A stretch of 64,000 nucleotides of DNA. Source: Antedon mediterranea (taxonomy: Eukaryota; Echinodermata; Crinoidea; Comatulida; Antedonidae). The stretch lies in the NCBI RefSeq assembly GCF_964355755.1, contig NC_092675.1, positions 3,258,312 to 3,322,311 on the forward strand, read 5' to 3'. Under the pieces are notes generated by a model. It worked only from the letters and a program-made list of their open reading frames with translations, was not told the DNA's origin and did no database searches. Positions 24,827 through 35,796 of the stretch are shown here, in pieces. Both the position numbers and the translations under genes were made by a program. Each line of letters starts with the position of its first letter. The first letter of the stretch is position 1.

Positions 24827-27597
24827 TCATCTTTCTTGTTCTATTGGTCGTATAAGAATGTCATGAATCTGTATAAAAAAGAAAGAAAAAACATATTGTT
24901 ACATTGGTTGTGGTTGTTGGTGGGAAACAGCGCGTTTCTTTAAAATAAATCGTAGGCCTACCGTAATATCATAATTCTACAATCTGTCTGTTGGGAGGTA
25001 GAGGTAATAAAATGAGCCAGTATGGTTTGTTATGGGGATCCGCACGCTTGAATAATTAAAACTACAGTGCTATCTTTATAATCTTACGATTAGACCTGGC
25101 TGACATTATGCATAATTGCAAGACAGCAGGATTTTGAAAACTCGGTAATTCTTAGAAAATGTTTTTGTATGATGGTCAACCTAAAACTACAGGGACATTT
25201 GAATTGAAATGTTAGTAAATAAACATTTTTTAGGAAAATAATGTGTAGCTGTTACTTATTATAGTGAATCATAAACTGGCTCAGCTTACCCCAGACTCCA
25301 CTTTAACAGTTTATCCATTTATTTATTTATTTATTCAACGTTGTTTTACAAGGATAGCTTTAGCAGCAGTAGGCCTACAGCTGACTTGAAGTTCACCTTT
25401 TATTCTAGGCCTATGAGTATATGAAATCGGTGTAGGTCCTATATAAGTGGACATAAATACCTGACAATAAGATGGAGCATGTAAAGCATGAACCAACGAG
25501 TTTGCGATATCGTCAGCTTCAAGATTCTAAAAAGTTAAGCGATACGTTACGACATGATAGGCCTATGTTCGCTGCACAAAAATAAATACAGTAGTTCAGT
25601 CCTTTCATAGTCAATCTGGAAGTAATTGGCATTACCTTCATTTGGTTGTATATTTCATTCCCTTCTTCGTCCCCATGTGTTCTGATTGCAAACTCTGTTC
25701 TTACTATTCCCGGAGAAATGCTCTACACAAAAATGACATTTTCTAGCTCAATATGTTATTGAAAATGTCATTGATACAAATAAACTTGACAATGAAATAC
25801 GAATTGATGGAGATAATTATTTTTATAGACGTGAGCCTGTTCAACACAAACTCACCGTGACTCTAATGTTAGATTTCTTTTCACGTAGTTCTTGGCGAAG
25901 TCCTTCCGTCATGGCTGTAACCATGTGCTTTGTTCCAGCGTAAAATCCTGAACCAAATACTCGATGTCCACTTAAACTATAAATTCAAAATATAGTTTTA
26001 ATTAACAATTGGTTGGAATGTCTGACCAGGAAAGATTTTTATTCTAATCTTGATGACATAGGGTTATAATGCTAAGTAATAATGGCACAAAGTGAGTCAA
26101 AGAGTTTAGTGTCTAGAGCAATTGCAGATACCGTACCGGTACCGGAAGACCAGCATTTTAGATATGATATACTGTAGAGCCTACATTAGTCTGGGTTCTA
26201 GGCGGGGTTTTGATTTAATATTAGTAAAAAGATAAATAGTTTGGCACAATATGGCGTTTCATACGTATACTACTTGAACCAGGCCCGATTTCAGGTTTAA
26301 ACAAACATCGAAAAACCTCGAAATAACTACAGAGACTTGGGGCAAGTTTAGGCCTACATGTTTGTTTGCCTGCCTGTACTTACGCATACCTGTTAATGTG
26401 AAATATGTGACCGTCGTCTATGCCTCTCTCTGTCATTTGATAAATAGACTCTCTTGTACAGATGGCAAGAGCCATAACGTTGATCTAAAGTAAAAACAGT
26501 AATAATGTTCGTAGTATATTGAATGGATATACCATAGTATTTCGTCACGTGATATTCAGTGACCCTCCCAATGTGAATTTACTTTTCTATTACTTGTCAT
26601 ATTAATTTAGGCCTTTAAATGACAACTGCAGAGGGCATATAGGCCTACTGAAAAATAAAAATAATTGGTATCATTCACAAATAATAATATAACAACTTAT
26701 ATAGCGCACATATCCACTAAAAGTGCTCAAGGCGGTAATATGAAAGACTTACTTCAAGCATATACCGCCAATATTCTGTTTTTCCAGACGTAAGGGCACT
26801 ACTCTCGACCAAAATACCAGCATTGTTAACACAAACATCAACTCCACCAAATTTCTCCTTGATCTCGGAGAACATATCAGTTATTTCGTCCTCTTTACTG
26901 ACGTCACATTTTATTGGATGGAGTACACCAGGAGCATGTGGTTTCATTTCGTCTGCAATTGCCTTAATAATGATGGCTTTTGTAAATAAAAACACAGAAT
27001 TTCTTCTAAAAACAATTCTGTCTACAGAATTATTTAAAAATAGGCCTTCAAATTACATGAACATAATTTCTTTTCGAACTACAGAATTTCTGCAAGGTAA
27101 AAATGGTGTTTACACAATGGCTGCATTTTAACATTATACATGTCCCAAATGGCGCCCCGTACGTTGCAATGCCGCGATGCTAGGTTCTGATTGGTAGATC
27201 TCAACAATCCTTACCGGCTGTTACATTGGTGAAATCTGTTCATTCTGTCCATATGTTGGTGAAAATTATTAATGAAATAATTAAAATGACTACTTAGATG
27301 CATTTACCTGTACATTTGGTTTAATAAACATATTGTGATATATAGATATTTTTTATGTTCACCATCAAAAATTTTGAAAACAAAATCTATCTGGATGAAA
27401 TTAGTCAAGCTTACGACTTAGGACAGTATTGTAGACGATTTTGGCACATGATACCCTACCTTGACTTTATCGATACCATTGTTAGCACACCCTACTACAG
27501 TCATGCCATGTATAACTAACTTTCTTGCTATAGCAGCGCCAATCCCTACAGATGCACCAGTTACTAAAGCTAAACGTCCAAACCAACGTCCTGCCAT
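24827..27597 (-). CDS. DHRS11: DHRS11-like short-chain dehydrogenase/reductase, copy A (complete)
   Basis: An NAD(P)-dependent oxidoreductase of the classical SDR family, 252 residues, close to the length of DHRS11 (about 260). Exons on the minus strand: 27597-27460, 26962-26753, 26484-26390, 25976-25856, 25722-25636, 25526-25461 and 24868-24827; all junctions are GT-AG and in phase. Seen: glycine-rich TGASVGIG (13-20), NNAG (92-95), Ser148/Ser150 in NSLSG, and the catalytic YAGTK (Tyr160, Lys164). Exon 5 carries SISPGIVRTEFA and the C-terminus is ILIRPIEQER. After strand beta-2 the sequence reads CANNG where DHRS11 has CAR, so the usual NADP-contacting arginine is missing. The SDR family assignment is firm, but the substrate cannot be told. 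It is the intact member of a tandem cluster. Confidence 0.93.
26681..26735. repeat. Dispersed repeat fragment near SDR exon 2
   Basis: ataataatataacaacttat is followed by atagcgcacatatccact and agtgctcaaggcg, matching 14561-14625 in arrangement. It looks like the 3' part of a dispersed SINE or LINE. It ends about 11 bp before the exon 2 donor of reductase copy A. Confidence 0.55.
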
Positions 27598-28340
27598 GTT
27601 TATTACTTTGCGACAACAGTGTGGCCAGTGATATGATATGCAAAAATTAAGGACAGATGGTAGTTTGTGCCATTAATGCTTTTCTGTTCTAAGAATAATT
27701 ACCATAATATGGCAAAAATGCAATAATAAAAACACAAACAATTGTAAATAAATATAAATTAATTTATTCTTTTTAAATGCATTTTTTCATGTTTTATAGG
27801 CCTACCGCTAATAATTTTACGATAATTAATAAATTACGCATAAATAACAATGATAACAAATTGGTCGATTTAACCTTCGGTCCATCATTTTGAAAAAAAA
27901 CAAAACAAAATAAAATAACACTGACCAGTAGAGAGTAGGCTTACAATTACATTTCTGTATTTTTCTCAGAAATGTCGCGTTTTTGTTGATTTAACAATTG
28001 ACGATATACAGTCAAGCATTATTGGTAAGCGTTCGCACCGGGACGGTAACAAAGGGACGGTAATAATACAGCGTGATGGTTATTTCCTAGCTTATACGCA
28101 TGCGCAGATCAATATTTTATGCAAATTACCGATTCCTTTTCGTCTATCGTCCTCTTTCGTTTACAAAGGAGGACAACAATGTTCAACTTCTGCTAATCTA
28201 TAGATTAGAACAAAGATTGAAATGAATATACAGACCTCGGATTGTCTTAAAACGATAACACTATAATAATAAACTTTAATAAAGTATATTTAGTTTTAAT
28301 TATAACATTGTATAACCAGAATGATAATTATTCCTATAAA
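27598..28340. other. Upstream flank of reductase copy A
   Basis: No exon. Sequence just upstream of the start (containing aaggacagatgg) is shared with the flanks of the other two first exons, so the duplication included promoter-proximal DNA. Confidence 0.5.
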
Positions 28341-28510
28341 GCGTGGTTCCCACTAGCGACGCAACACAAGGACGTAACGCAACGCAAGTGAATTGAACAA
28401 TCACATCACAAGCGATGGCTTATTCGCTTGTGATTGCTAACTGTCTATAACTTTGCATGTCATTGGTTAAAACGCTTGCGTTGCGTTTACGTTCTAGTGG
28501 GAACCAAGCT
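28341..28510. mobile_element. TTAA-type MITE copy between reductase genes
   Basis: Opens gcgtggttcccactagcgac and closes ctagtgggaaccaagc, with the same interior as the copy at 1053 in inverse orientation. The flanks read ATAAA and TTTAG instead of TTAA, so the target site has decayed. Confidence 0.8.
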
Positions 28511-29069
28511 TTAGAGGCATGAAGCGGACACATGCAACGTTCGATGGTGTATAATTTAAAACAATATTTTTTTAAAGAAATAGAACTAAGTGATAGCAAT
28601 TATTGCTAAAATTGATACATTAAAAGCAAGCAACAGGTATTTACAAAAGAGACTCTAATAACATTCAAAGTATAACATTTGTTGTACTTAAACCTGTTTT
28701 CACTAAAATTTAAAAAAAATTCTTTTCTTTCTCAATAAAATTGGCCTAAATAATATAGATAAAAAAAGTACTTTAAAGTAGAGCCTTGCCTACACTATCA
28801 AACTGTATGTGACAAAACATGTGTCGATGTCGTATCACTACCATATTTAAGCATATCACTACCATATTTGGGCACATCACACTGTTTTGTCAAACTAGTT
28901 TGATAGTGTAGACAGAGATTTAGAAATAGTTTGTGGGAGCCCCGCACCGAAGAAAATGAACGGTAATTATACGAACTCTCTACAAAACTTTTACAAATGG
29001 TTGAAATGATTATTATGTTATTAAATATAAGATGTCATTATTTTCTTTTTGATATTGTACTCATCTTTC
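28511..29069. mobile_element. Spacer containing a second inverted-repeat family (28787-28913)
   Basis: Within AT-rich DNA, 28787-28913 opens tgcctacactatcaaact and ends agtttgatagtgtagaca, with inner tgtgacaaaaca / tgttttgtca arms and a repeated atcactaccatattt in the middle. A relative lies at 45594-45715. The rest of the spacer shows nothing. Confidence 0.6.
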
Positions 29070-31020
29070 TTATTCTCTTGGCCGTGTAAGAATGTCATGA
29101 ATCTGAAAAAAAAAAATATATCGTTACATTGCGACTATCCGTGAAGAACGACGAGCTGTCCTATCGTAAAGCTATACATTCACACGGAACGAAAGACGGC
29201 TCCGTGTTTTTAAATGGAACATCAAAAGATAAAAAACCTCTCAGTAGTGAGGTTTTTGGGGTAAAATGACCCGGTAGGTAAAGGGATACCCCAATCAGTG
29301 ACATCTGTGGAGTTTCATTGCTGAAATTGGAAAACAAATTTACCTGACAATATGAAGGAGCAGGCAACGTTCGAACCAAATAGTTCGCAATATCATCAGT
29401 TTCAAGATTCTAAAGAGAAAAACACATTAAGCGATAGGTTATGCTATAATATGCCTACTAAATTGGAAAATCTAATAGCACAATTGATAAATTTACAAGG
29501 CAATAAGAAGGAGCAAGTAACGATTGAACCAAAGAGTTCGAAGTATTATCATATTCAATGTTCTATAAAAAATAGAAGAGATAGGTTATGAAATGATAGA
29601 TCTTTTGAACTGGAAAGTCTATCGTAATAAAATGGTGAAAAACAAAGGTACCTGGCAATAAGGAGCATGTAAAGCATGAACCAAAGTGTTTGCAATATTA
29701 TCATCTTCAAGATTCTAATAAAAAATAATTAAACAATAGGTTATCGAATAATCTATTTAAAAGAGTAAACTTGACGATAAAAAAGAAATGGATGATGATA
29801 TTTTTAAACTAAATCTTACCGTGACCGTAATTCTAGATTTCTTTTCACGTAGTTCTTGGCGAAGTTCTTCTGTCATGGCTGTAACTAAATGCTTTGTTCC
29901 AGCGTACAATCCTGAACCATTTACCCTATGTCCACTTAAACTGTAAATTCAACATTATATTTAATTAAACTTATTCTTTGGAGAAGATAATATAGGCTAG
30001 ATAGTGTAGTACCGAAAACGGCTTCGTCTACTGAGGCCTACCGAGAACGCTTCAAAGGCGTGTATATCTATACTGACCTGTTTATGTGAAATATGTGACC
30101 GTCGTCTATACCTCTCTCTGTCATTTGATAAATAGACTCTCTTGTACAGATAGCAAGAGCCATCACGTTAATTGCCTATAAACCAATAGACCAATGTTGT
30201 ATTAATTGATTGGATACACCACTTTTACCACTTCGGGACATATCTAGCTGGTAGATTTATTGGACAGAATAATAGGCCTGGAGTCTAGCAACGTCTGCAG
30301 TCTTGTTTCTATGCAAAGGGCAAATTGTGTATAAGAACATGTGTAATGGTCCACAGTGATTTATAACTTACATCCAATATGTATCGCCAATTTTCTATGT
30401 TTCCAGACATAACTGGGCTATCAAACGGAAGAACATGAGCATTGTTAACACAAACATCAACTCCACCAAACCTCTCTTTGATCTCAGAAAACATGGCCTT
30501 AATGTCATCCTCTTTACTGACGTCACATTGTATTGGATGAAGTACACCAGAAGCATGGGGTTTCAGTTCGTCTGCAATTGCCTTTAAAATAAGTGTAGGC
30601 CTAAACGTATAAATAATAGATAATAAAAATATTAATAAATTCATTATACAGCTTTGTGTACCAAAACTTTGCGATGTCGCGATTTCATGTTATGTTTCAT
30701 GTGATGTCGGTAAATACCATTAGTAAATTCCTACTACTGTAATTAATTATCTGTACATTGTGTTTATAATGATATCATTTTTTTGGAATGAAAATTTTGT
30801 ATTACCAAAATTCTTGTCTAGATGAAATACACATGCCGGAACTTTTAAGAGAGTGTTATAGCAGATTTAATCACTACCCTACCTTGACTTTATCAATACC
30901 ATTATTAGCACATCCTACTACAGTCATGCCATGTATAACTAACTTTCTTGCTATAGCAGCGCCAATCCCTACAGATGCACCAGTTACTAAAACTAACCGT
31001 CCAACCCAACGTCCTGCCAT
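29070..31020 (-). CDS. DHRS11-like short-chain dehydrogenase/reductase, copy B (exon 5 missing, exon 6 in three copies)
   Basis: A tandem duplicate of copy A. Exons on the minus strand: 31020-30883, 30581-30372, 30175-30078, 29940-29820, then three alternative exon-6 copies at 29714-29652, 29562-29497 and 29409-29344, and the last exon at 29102-29070. The TGASVGIG motif and YAGTK active site are kept, but NNAG reads NNAH and exon 3 has one extra codon. The exon encoding SISPG and the following 29 residues is absent between exons 4 and 6. Each exon-6 copy (21, 22 and 22 codons) has an AG acceptor, a GT donor and phase 0/0, so any one or several could be spliced in frame. With one copy the protein would be about 220 residues. 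The missing segment shapes the substrate and cofactor pocket, so this may be inactive or a decaying gene. Splicing choice is unknown. Confidence 0.82.
29344..29714 (-). repeat. Triplicated exon 6 of reductase copy B
   Basis: Three tandem copies of the exon for N-L-E-D-D-N-I-A type sequence, about 150 bp apart. Peptides start NLEDDNIANTLV, NIEYDNTSNSLV and NLETDDIANYLV and end APYCQ, APSYCL and APSYCQ. The middle copy ends CTT before its GT instead of CAG. All remain open, which argues for recent duplication or for use. Confidence 0.85.
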
Positions 31021-32088
31021 GTTCATGTCTTTGCGACAACAGTGTAGACGTGCGATAGATAGTACAATAAGGGCAGATGGTGATATGTGGTATTAACGAT
31101 TAATTATTCTAAATCATCAAGGATAATTACCATATAATATGGAAAAAATAACAATTAAAGAACAATATACAAGATTGAAAATGAATATAAATTAATTTAT
31201 TCTTTAAACAAAATGGATTTCATTTGTAGGCCTAGGTAACGAAATTAATAATTTCAATCCATTACTCTTAAAGAAATAAATAATCTGTTAAAAAATGTGT
31301 TGGCAAAGTGGTTAGTTATTCCAGTTTAAATTTTTGACAATTTAGCCAAAGAATCGTAGGCCTACTTCATGAATTGGGTGCGTAACAATTGTTTTAGATT
31401 TATGACGATAGAACAAATATTGCTTTGTTGATTGTATTATTCAACTTCGTACTTCTTATAATAAAATACAATACGATATCTAATTTTCAGGAACAGAGGA
31501 TAGATGATGCTGTATATAAGGTGTATGGTGTGTGCCTGAAGGAGACTAAGAGAACATAACAGAACGGTAAGGTGTCAATGTTAAGTGTGCATCTGTAGAA
31601 ATGTGAATAATAAAGTGTGCTTCTTTGAATGTCTCTATGATGGACTGGGCTCTTCTGAAACTGTTGAGCATATCAGCTTCTAGTGTTCTTTAGCATATAT
31701 GTCTTCACATCATTTTGTAAGCTTAACTTTTAGTCCTAAATTTGTCTAGGTACTTTTTAATAGGTTGATTAATGATACATTAAATGATGGATATGGTTGT
31801 CAAAAACCTGCTTATAAACTGCCATTCCGTAATTGTTTTACAGGGTTCTGATGTATTTAACTAATTTCTATTTGTTTTTATTTATATAATAATTCGTTTA
31901 ATTTATAAGAATCAATATTTGCAGTATCATCACATTCAGTAAAAGATACACTTAATCTAAAAAATCTATCCACAAAACCACTACTAAAAAAACAATTAGT
32001 TTTTGAAATAATATAACCATTAATTAAAATTCTTGTGCGTTAAAAGTCTGTCGGGATGAAATTAGAGTAAATATTGGCACTACCCTAC
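31021..32088. other. Spacer between copy B and the orphan exon
   Basis: I looked here for exons 2-7 that would follow the orphan first exon and found none. AT-rich, no other feature. Confidence 0.55.
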
Positions 32089-32225
32089 CTTGACTTTATT
32101 GATACCATTGTTAGCACACCCTACTACAGTCATGCCATGTAAAACTAACTTTCTTGCTATAGCAGCGCCAATCCCTACAGATGCACCAGTTACTAAAGCA
32201 ACCGTCCAACCCAACGTCCTGCCAT
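32089..32225 (-). pseudogene. Orphan, frameshifted first exon of a third DHRS11-like gene
   Basis: Matches exon 1 of copies A and B over its whole length, including ATG, TGASVGIG and the GTAGGG donor. It is 137 bp instead of 138: one base is lost about ten codons after the ATG, bringing TAG into frame. No in-frame ATG precedes the restored frame within the exon flank. No further exons follow before copy B. It is best read as a truncated duplicate. A role as an alternative first exon of copy B would need a start elsewhere. Confidence 0.8.
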
Positions 32226-33059
32226 CTTGTGACTGGTGTTGGCAATGGAAATTAAGGACAGATGATAAATTCTCATTCAATCATCAAGGCTTTGTTGATT
32301 ATTACCATAATAAAACTAACATTAAAATGGTATATAGTATAGAAGAATAACCTTTATAAAGTAATTTAACTTTATATTAAATTTAGTACCGGGTAACAAT
32401 CAATCAATTACACCTAAATCAAAGTAAACAATGTAGAAAACGAAACAATTGTAGGCCTATTGCAAACAGGTTTATGCAGATAGTTGTACGTTAGATGTTC
32501 TTTTAGGTTGCGTATAAATAACTGTGGTCTCCCCGACCAAAATTAGAGGGCTGCCTTTTTGAATGGCCAGCATTAGCCTTTAGACAGGTGTTCCGCAACC
32601 TTTTTGACCACGACCCCATGATCCTATTTTGGGAATTTTCGCAACCCAACATTGCGTATTTGACCTTATAGAAACACCCACGCCCCCATCGGCATCATCT
32701 TTACAATGTTCTAAACATTAATTGTTCCTTATTTGCTGACATTTATTTGTGTTCTTAAAATTGAGGGCGCTAAGCATAACATTTACGAGATGGAATCCAC
32801 AGGGGATAAACAAAATTAAGTGACCAATTATTATTGTCCTCTCTCTACATCTGGTAATGTCGTGGACACGACCTCAATGCTGTGGCAGAGACATTTTGTC
32901 GTTTCCAAGGCATCACCAGATGCATTGACTTGCTTTTGTGGTGGAACGGGGGGACGTACTATTCTGAGCTCGAAAGCTTTTCCACCACGACCCGCATCCG
33001 TGTTGTTATCACGACGCTGCTCAGTCTGAGCTAACCGGCGTCAGTGTGTTTACTGTGCA
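32226..33059. other. Spacer with a possible hAT-type end and a GC-rich patch
   Basis: At 32584 the sequence caggtgttccgcaacctttt resembles the terminal repeat of hAT elements; its partner end is not evident. 32820-33040 is clearly GC-richer than its surroundings but contains no frame I recognise. Confidence 0.35.
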
Positions 33060-33905
33060 TACAGATACAGATACAGATTCATTTATTGTTCAAAATATTA
33101 ATGGAAATTACAGTGCTCATAAACCTTGGCTTGCCTAACATAAATATAAATATAAAGGGGACTATCTAACAAATTTAATTTGCTATATGTTTGTGTATTA
33201 TGTTTAAGTAATTGTGGTTTCCTTGTTTATTCTGTTATATTTGTTTAGGAGTTTGCCGTCTCGGTACTTTTTTGTTTTTTTATCCTATTGATTTTATATC
33301 AGAATAAAGAAATAAAAATAAAATAAAATAAAATATCCCAGCTGGGTAGAACGAGTACTTGTAACGGTCCGTCTGCGCATTCACCGTCCTCATCCTACCA
33401 CTTCTAACGATAACGGAGCCGATAATGTCCTTATGAAGAGGATGGTTGGTGTCTTCCAATATAGCATGGAACACATCGGCAAGACGTTCGCTGTAGAAAG
33501 AGTCGAGCGTTTGCACAGACGAACCAATTACTTTCCCCGCTCTACCCAGCATCTTTTCAATTCGGTCTTTATCCCCTTTACTGATATTCCCAGCCCAGCC
33601 CAACATACAATAACCCCAAATAGATAACATCACTGATGAGTAAAACATTTTACAAATATCCTGCTTTACTCCAAACGAACCGAGTTTCCTCAGGCAGTAC
33701 AGCCTTGTATTTAACTTCTTAACTATATGGTCAACATGATCCCCCCATTTAAGCTTACAGTCAAATACTACTCCCAGGTACTTATAATTGTTAACAATCT
33801 CTACTTCCTTTCCTTTAATGTATACCGGGTCCATACTGTCAGACCTATTGTGTTTTCGAAAATCAATCCGCATTCAATCGTTTTATTTATGTTTAGTTCA
33901 AGAAA
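33060..33905 (-). mobile_element. 5'-truncated non-LTR retrotransposon (LINE), reverse transcriptase C-terminus
   Basis: The open frame 33873-33280 on the minus strand encodes the end of a LINE reverse transcriptase: YKYLGVVFDCKLKWGDHV, a Cys/Trp segment SIWGYCMLGWAGN, and the terminal NAQTDRYKYSFYPAG typical of these polyproteins. The catalytic domain is missing, so the copy is dead. A 3' UTR follows and ends AATAAATGAAT plus three CTGTAT units at 33060-33082, a tail typical of target-primed insertions. The clade looks CR1/Jockey-like but is uncertain. Confidence 0.88.
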
Positions 33906-34275
33906 ATTCTAGTATAGTAGTATTGTAGTTTTTGACACCAAGGCAAGCAGGTCTTGGTACACTGATTTGTATTGAATAGATACAGGATCGACAGAACCTT
34001 TATTTCTCCAATATTAAACACGGAAGAAGCGCTCATTTCTAATTACCCAATACCCAATCCCAATTTAAAATGTTTCAACGTCAGTATGTTTACTGTGCAT
34101 CAATTCTAGTATAGTAGTATTGTAGTTTTTGACACCAAGGCAAGCAGGTCTTGGTACACTGATTTGCATTGAATAGATACAGGATCGACAGAACCTTTAT
34201 TTCTCCAATATTAAACATGAAAGAAGCGCTCATTTCTAATTACCCACAATACCCAATCCCAATTTAAAATGTTGT
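33906..34275. repeat. Local direct duplication downstream of the 468-residue gene
   Basis: About 165 bp starting ttctagtatagtagtattgt and ending with caatttaaaatgtt occurs at 33908-34073 and again at 34101-34273. The second copy is preceded by cgtcagtatgtttactgtgc, which for the first copy lies beyond the LINE (33040-33062). So the LINE sits inside copy 1 and copy 2 is the empty site. A partial third copy covers 34378-34412 at the gene's stop codon. Confidence 0.85.
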
Positions 34276-34389
34276 TGTTAGAGTCACATTCTGGAAGTGC
34301 AAAGACCTTTTTTTACGACGAATAGGTCATAAGCAGTAGCTCAAAAGAGGCCTAGAACCATGGATTTCGTTCCCACCTCGTTAGTATGT

Positions 34390-35796
34390 TTACTGTGGAT
34401 CAATTCTAGTATATTTAATTGCATTTCCATTTGTTTTTGATATTCGAAACTGATAAGAATCAACAATAGTTACAGTGTCATCTTCAGTCATATCTACACT
34501 TTTAATCTCTGGGAGTTTTAAACATGCATCTGCCGAACAATCTCTTTCTCCTGGGCTCGTGGTTTCTTCTGCCTCATGACTTGATTCTTTTTTACTACTA
34601 TGTAGAATTGGAAAATTTTCAAACTTGAGCGAATTTTTAGGGATATCGTTCATTGCATGATTTTGTATAGCCGGTACCTGTTCAGAGCTATCGTTTACTA
34701 AAGATAAAGATAAGGGTAAAGGTACTTCTTCAATGTTTTGGTCATTTTTTTCCGCTGTGATGTCAACCGTAAAATCATCTTCATGAGCATCAACAGTATT
34801 CTGTGAGCACATAGAAGTGCATTCTCTACTGGTCAAGTTACTTTGTTCGAAATCTGAATCCTCACTATCTACATGACACGAAGGTAAATTGAATCGAACG
34901 CGTTTTTTTCGTTTTTTAAGTCTTTGAAGCTGAAGTTTTTTCCTTTTTTCCAACATTTCACGAATTTCTTGTTTTCTAAATTTGTTTATATCTGTAGCTG
35001 AATCCGTAAGAGGAATGCCTTCATTCTCCCGAACGTTTAGCCGATCGAGATTGATGTGTAGAGGGTAATTCGGTACAAATATTTCGCCTTCAGTTGTACG
35101 TTTATAAATAGGTTTCAATTTTCCGCCTGGTATTCGCTTAGGTATGTGTGATTTCAGTTCTTCTTCCATTAACTCACTGTATAAAAACTGTTTTCGGACG
35201 GGGTGCCTTCGTGCAAGTTCTCGCTCTCGAAGTCTTTCAGATTGACTCCACCGCCTAGCCTTTCTTACTTGTTCGCGTTTCTGTCCCTTTTTAGCTGCTT
35301 CAGCTTCTTTTTTTACTTTTAATTTAATTTCTTTTCTTTTTCGTCTTCTTGGAGGTGTTGGTGGAGCTTCTGGAAAATGATTTGAATTTAGAAAAGATTC
35401 TACGCTCACATTAGGATATGGATCAATGGAAATGCTATGCATATCGTCATCGTATTCATCATCTGATTGGTCAGAAGTTTTAACGTCACGCGTGCTTAAG
35501 TATGACTGAGTTGAATTTGATTGGCTAGCCATAAGTTCACGGTAGGATACCAAGTGCGGTAAACTTATTAAGCCTGTAGAGAGCGATCGTTGCCTCTTCG
35601 CGCTTTCTAAACCTCCACTTCTGTTAGCCTCTTCCGACTTGCTGAGTCTCATTCGACTGTTATCACCGCTTGTGTGCTGGAACGTAGCTTCAGTCACAAG
35701 TTTTGGAAGATAGTTCCGACTGTAATCCTCAGTTTTATGCAAACTAGTTTTATCCAGATAAATGGAATTATTCATGATTGTATTGCGTAATACCAT
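34390..35796 (-). CDS. Unrecognised basic protein, 468 residues, intronless
   Basis: I do not recognise this protein. The frame is open for 469 codons with an in-frame TAA just upstream of the ATG, so the start is credible and no intron is needed. Seen: an acidic patch (about 108-120, DDEYDDD), a proline motif EAPPTPPRR (143-151), a long Lys/Arg-rich helix-prone stretch (150-200) with NLS-like clusters, a conserved-looking middle (about 200-260, including VPNYPLHINLDRLNV), a second basic coiled-coil-like region (272-302) ending KKRVRF, and an acidic Ser-rich tail. RVRF fits the PP1-docking RVxF pattern. There is no signal peptide or membrane segment. A nuclear or cytoskeletal role is possible but not shown. 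AATAAA at about 34195-34200 on the minus strand could end the transcript. Confidence 0.75.
   Translation of the reverse strand: MVLRNTIMNNSIYLDKTSLHKTEDYSRNYLPKLVTEATFQHTSGDNSRMRLSKSEEANRSGGLESAKRQRSLSTGLISLPHLVSYRELMASQSNSTQSYLSTRDVKTSDQSDDEYDDDMHSISIDPYPNVSVESFLNSNHFPEAPPTPPRRRKRKEIKLKVKKEAEAAKKGQKREQVRKARRWSQSERLRERELARRHPVRKQFLYSELMEEELKSHIPKRIPGGKLKPIYKRTTEGEIFVPNYPLHINLDRLNVRENEGIPLTDSATDINKFRKQEIREMLEKRKKLQLQRLKKRKKRVRFNLPSCHVDSEDSDFEQSNLTSRECTSMCSQNTVDAHEDDFTVDITAEKNDQNIEEVPLPLSLSLVNDSSEQVPAIQNHAMNDIPKNSLKFENFPILHSSKKESSHEAEETTSPGERDCSADACLKLPEIKSVDMTEDDTVTIVDSYQFRISKTNGNAIKYTRIDPQ

Noticed and set aside
30788-31096. 102-codon plus-strand frame
   Set aside because: Antisense shadow of the first exon of reductase copy B.
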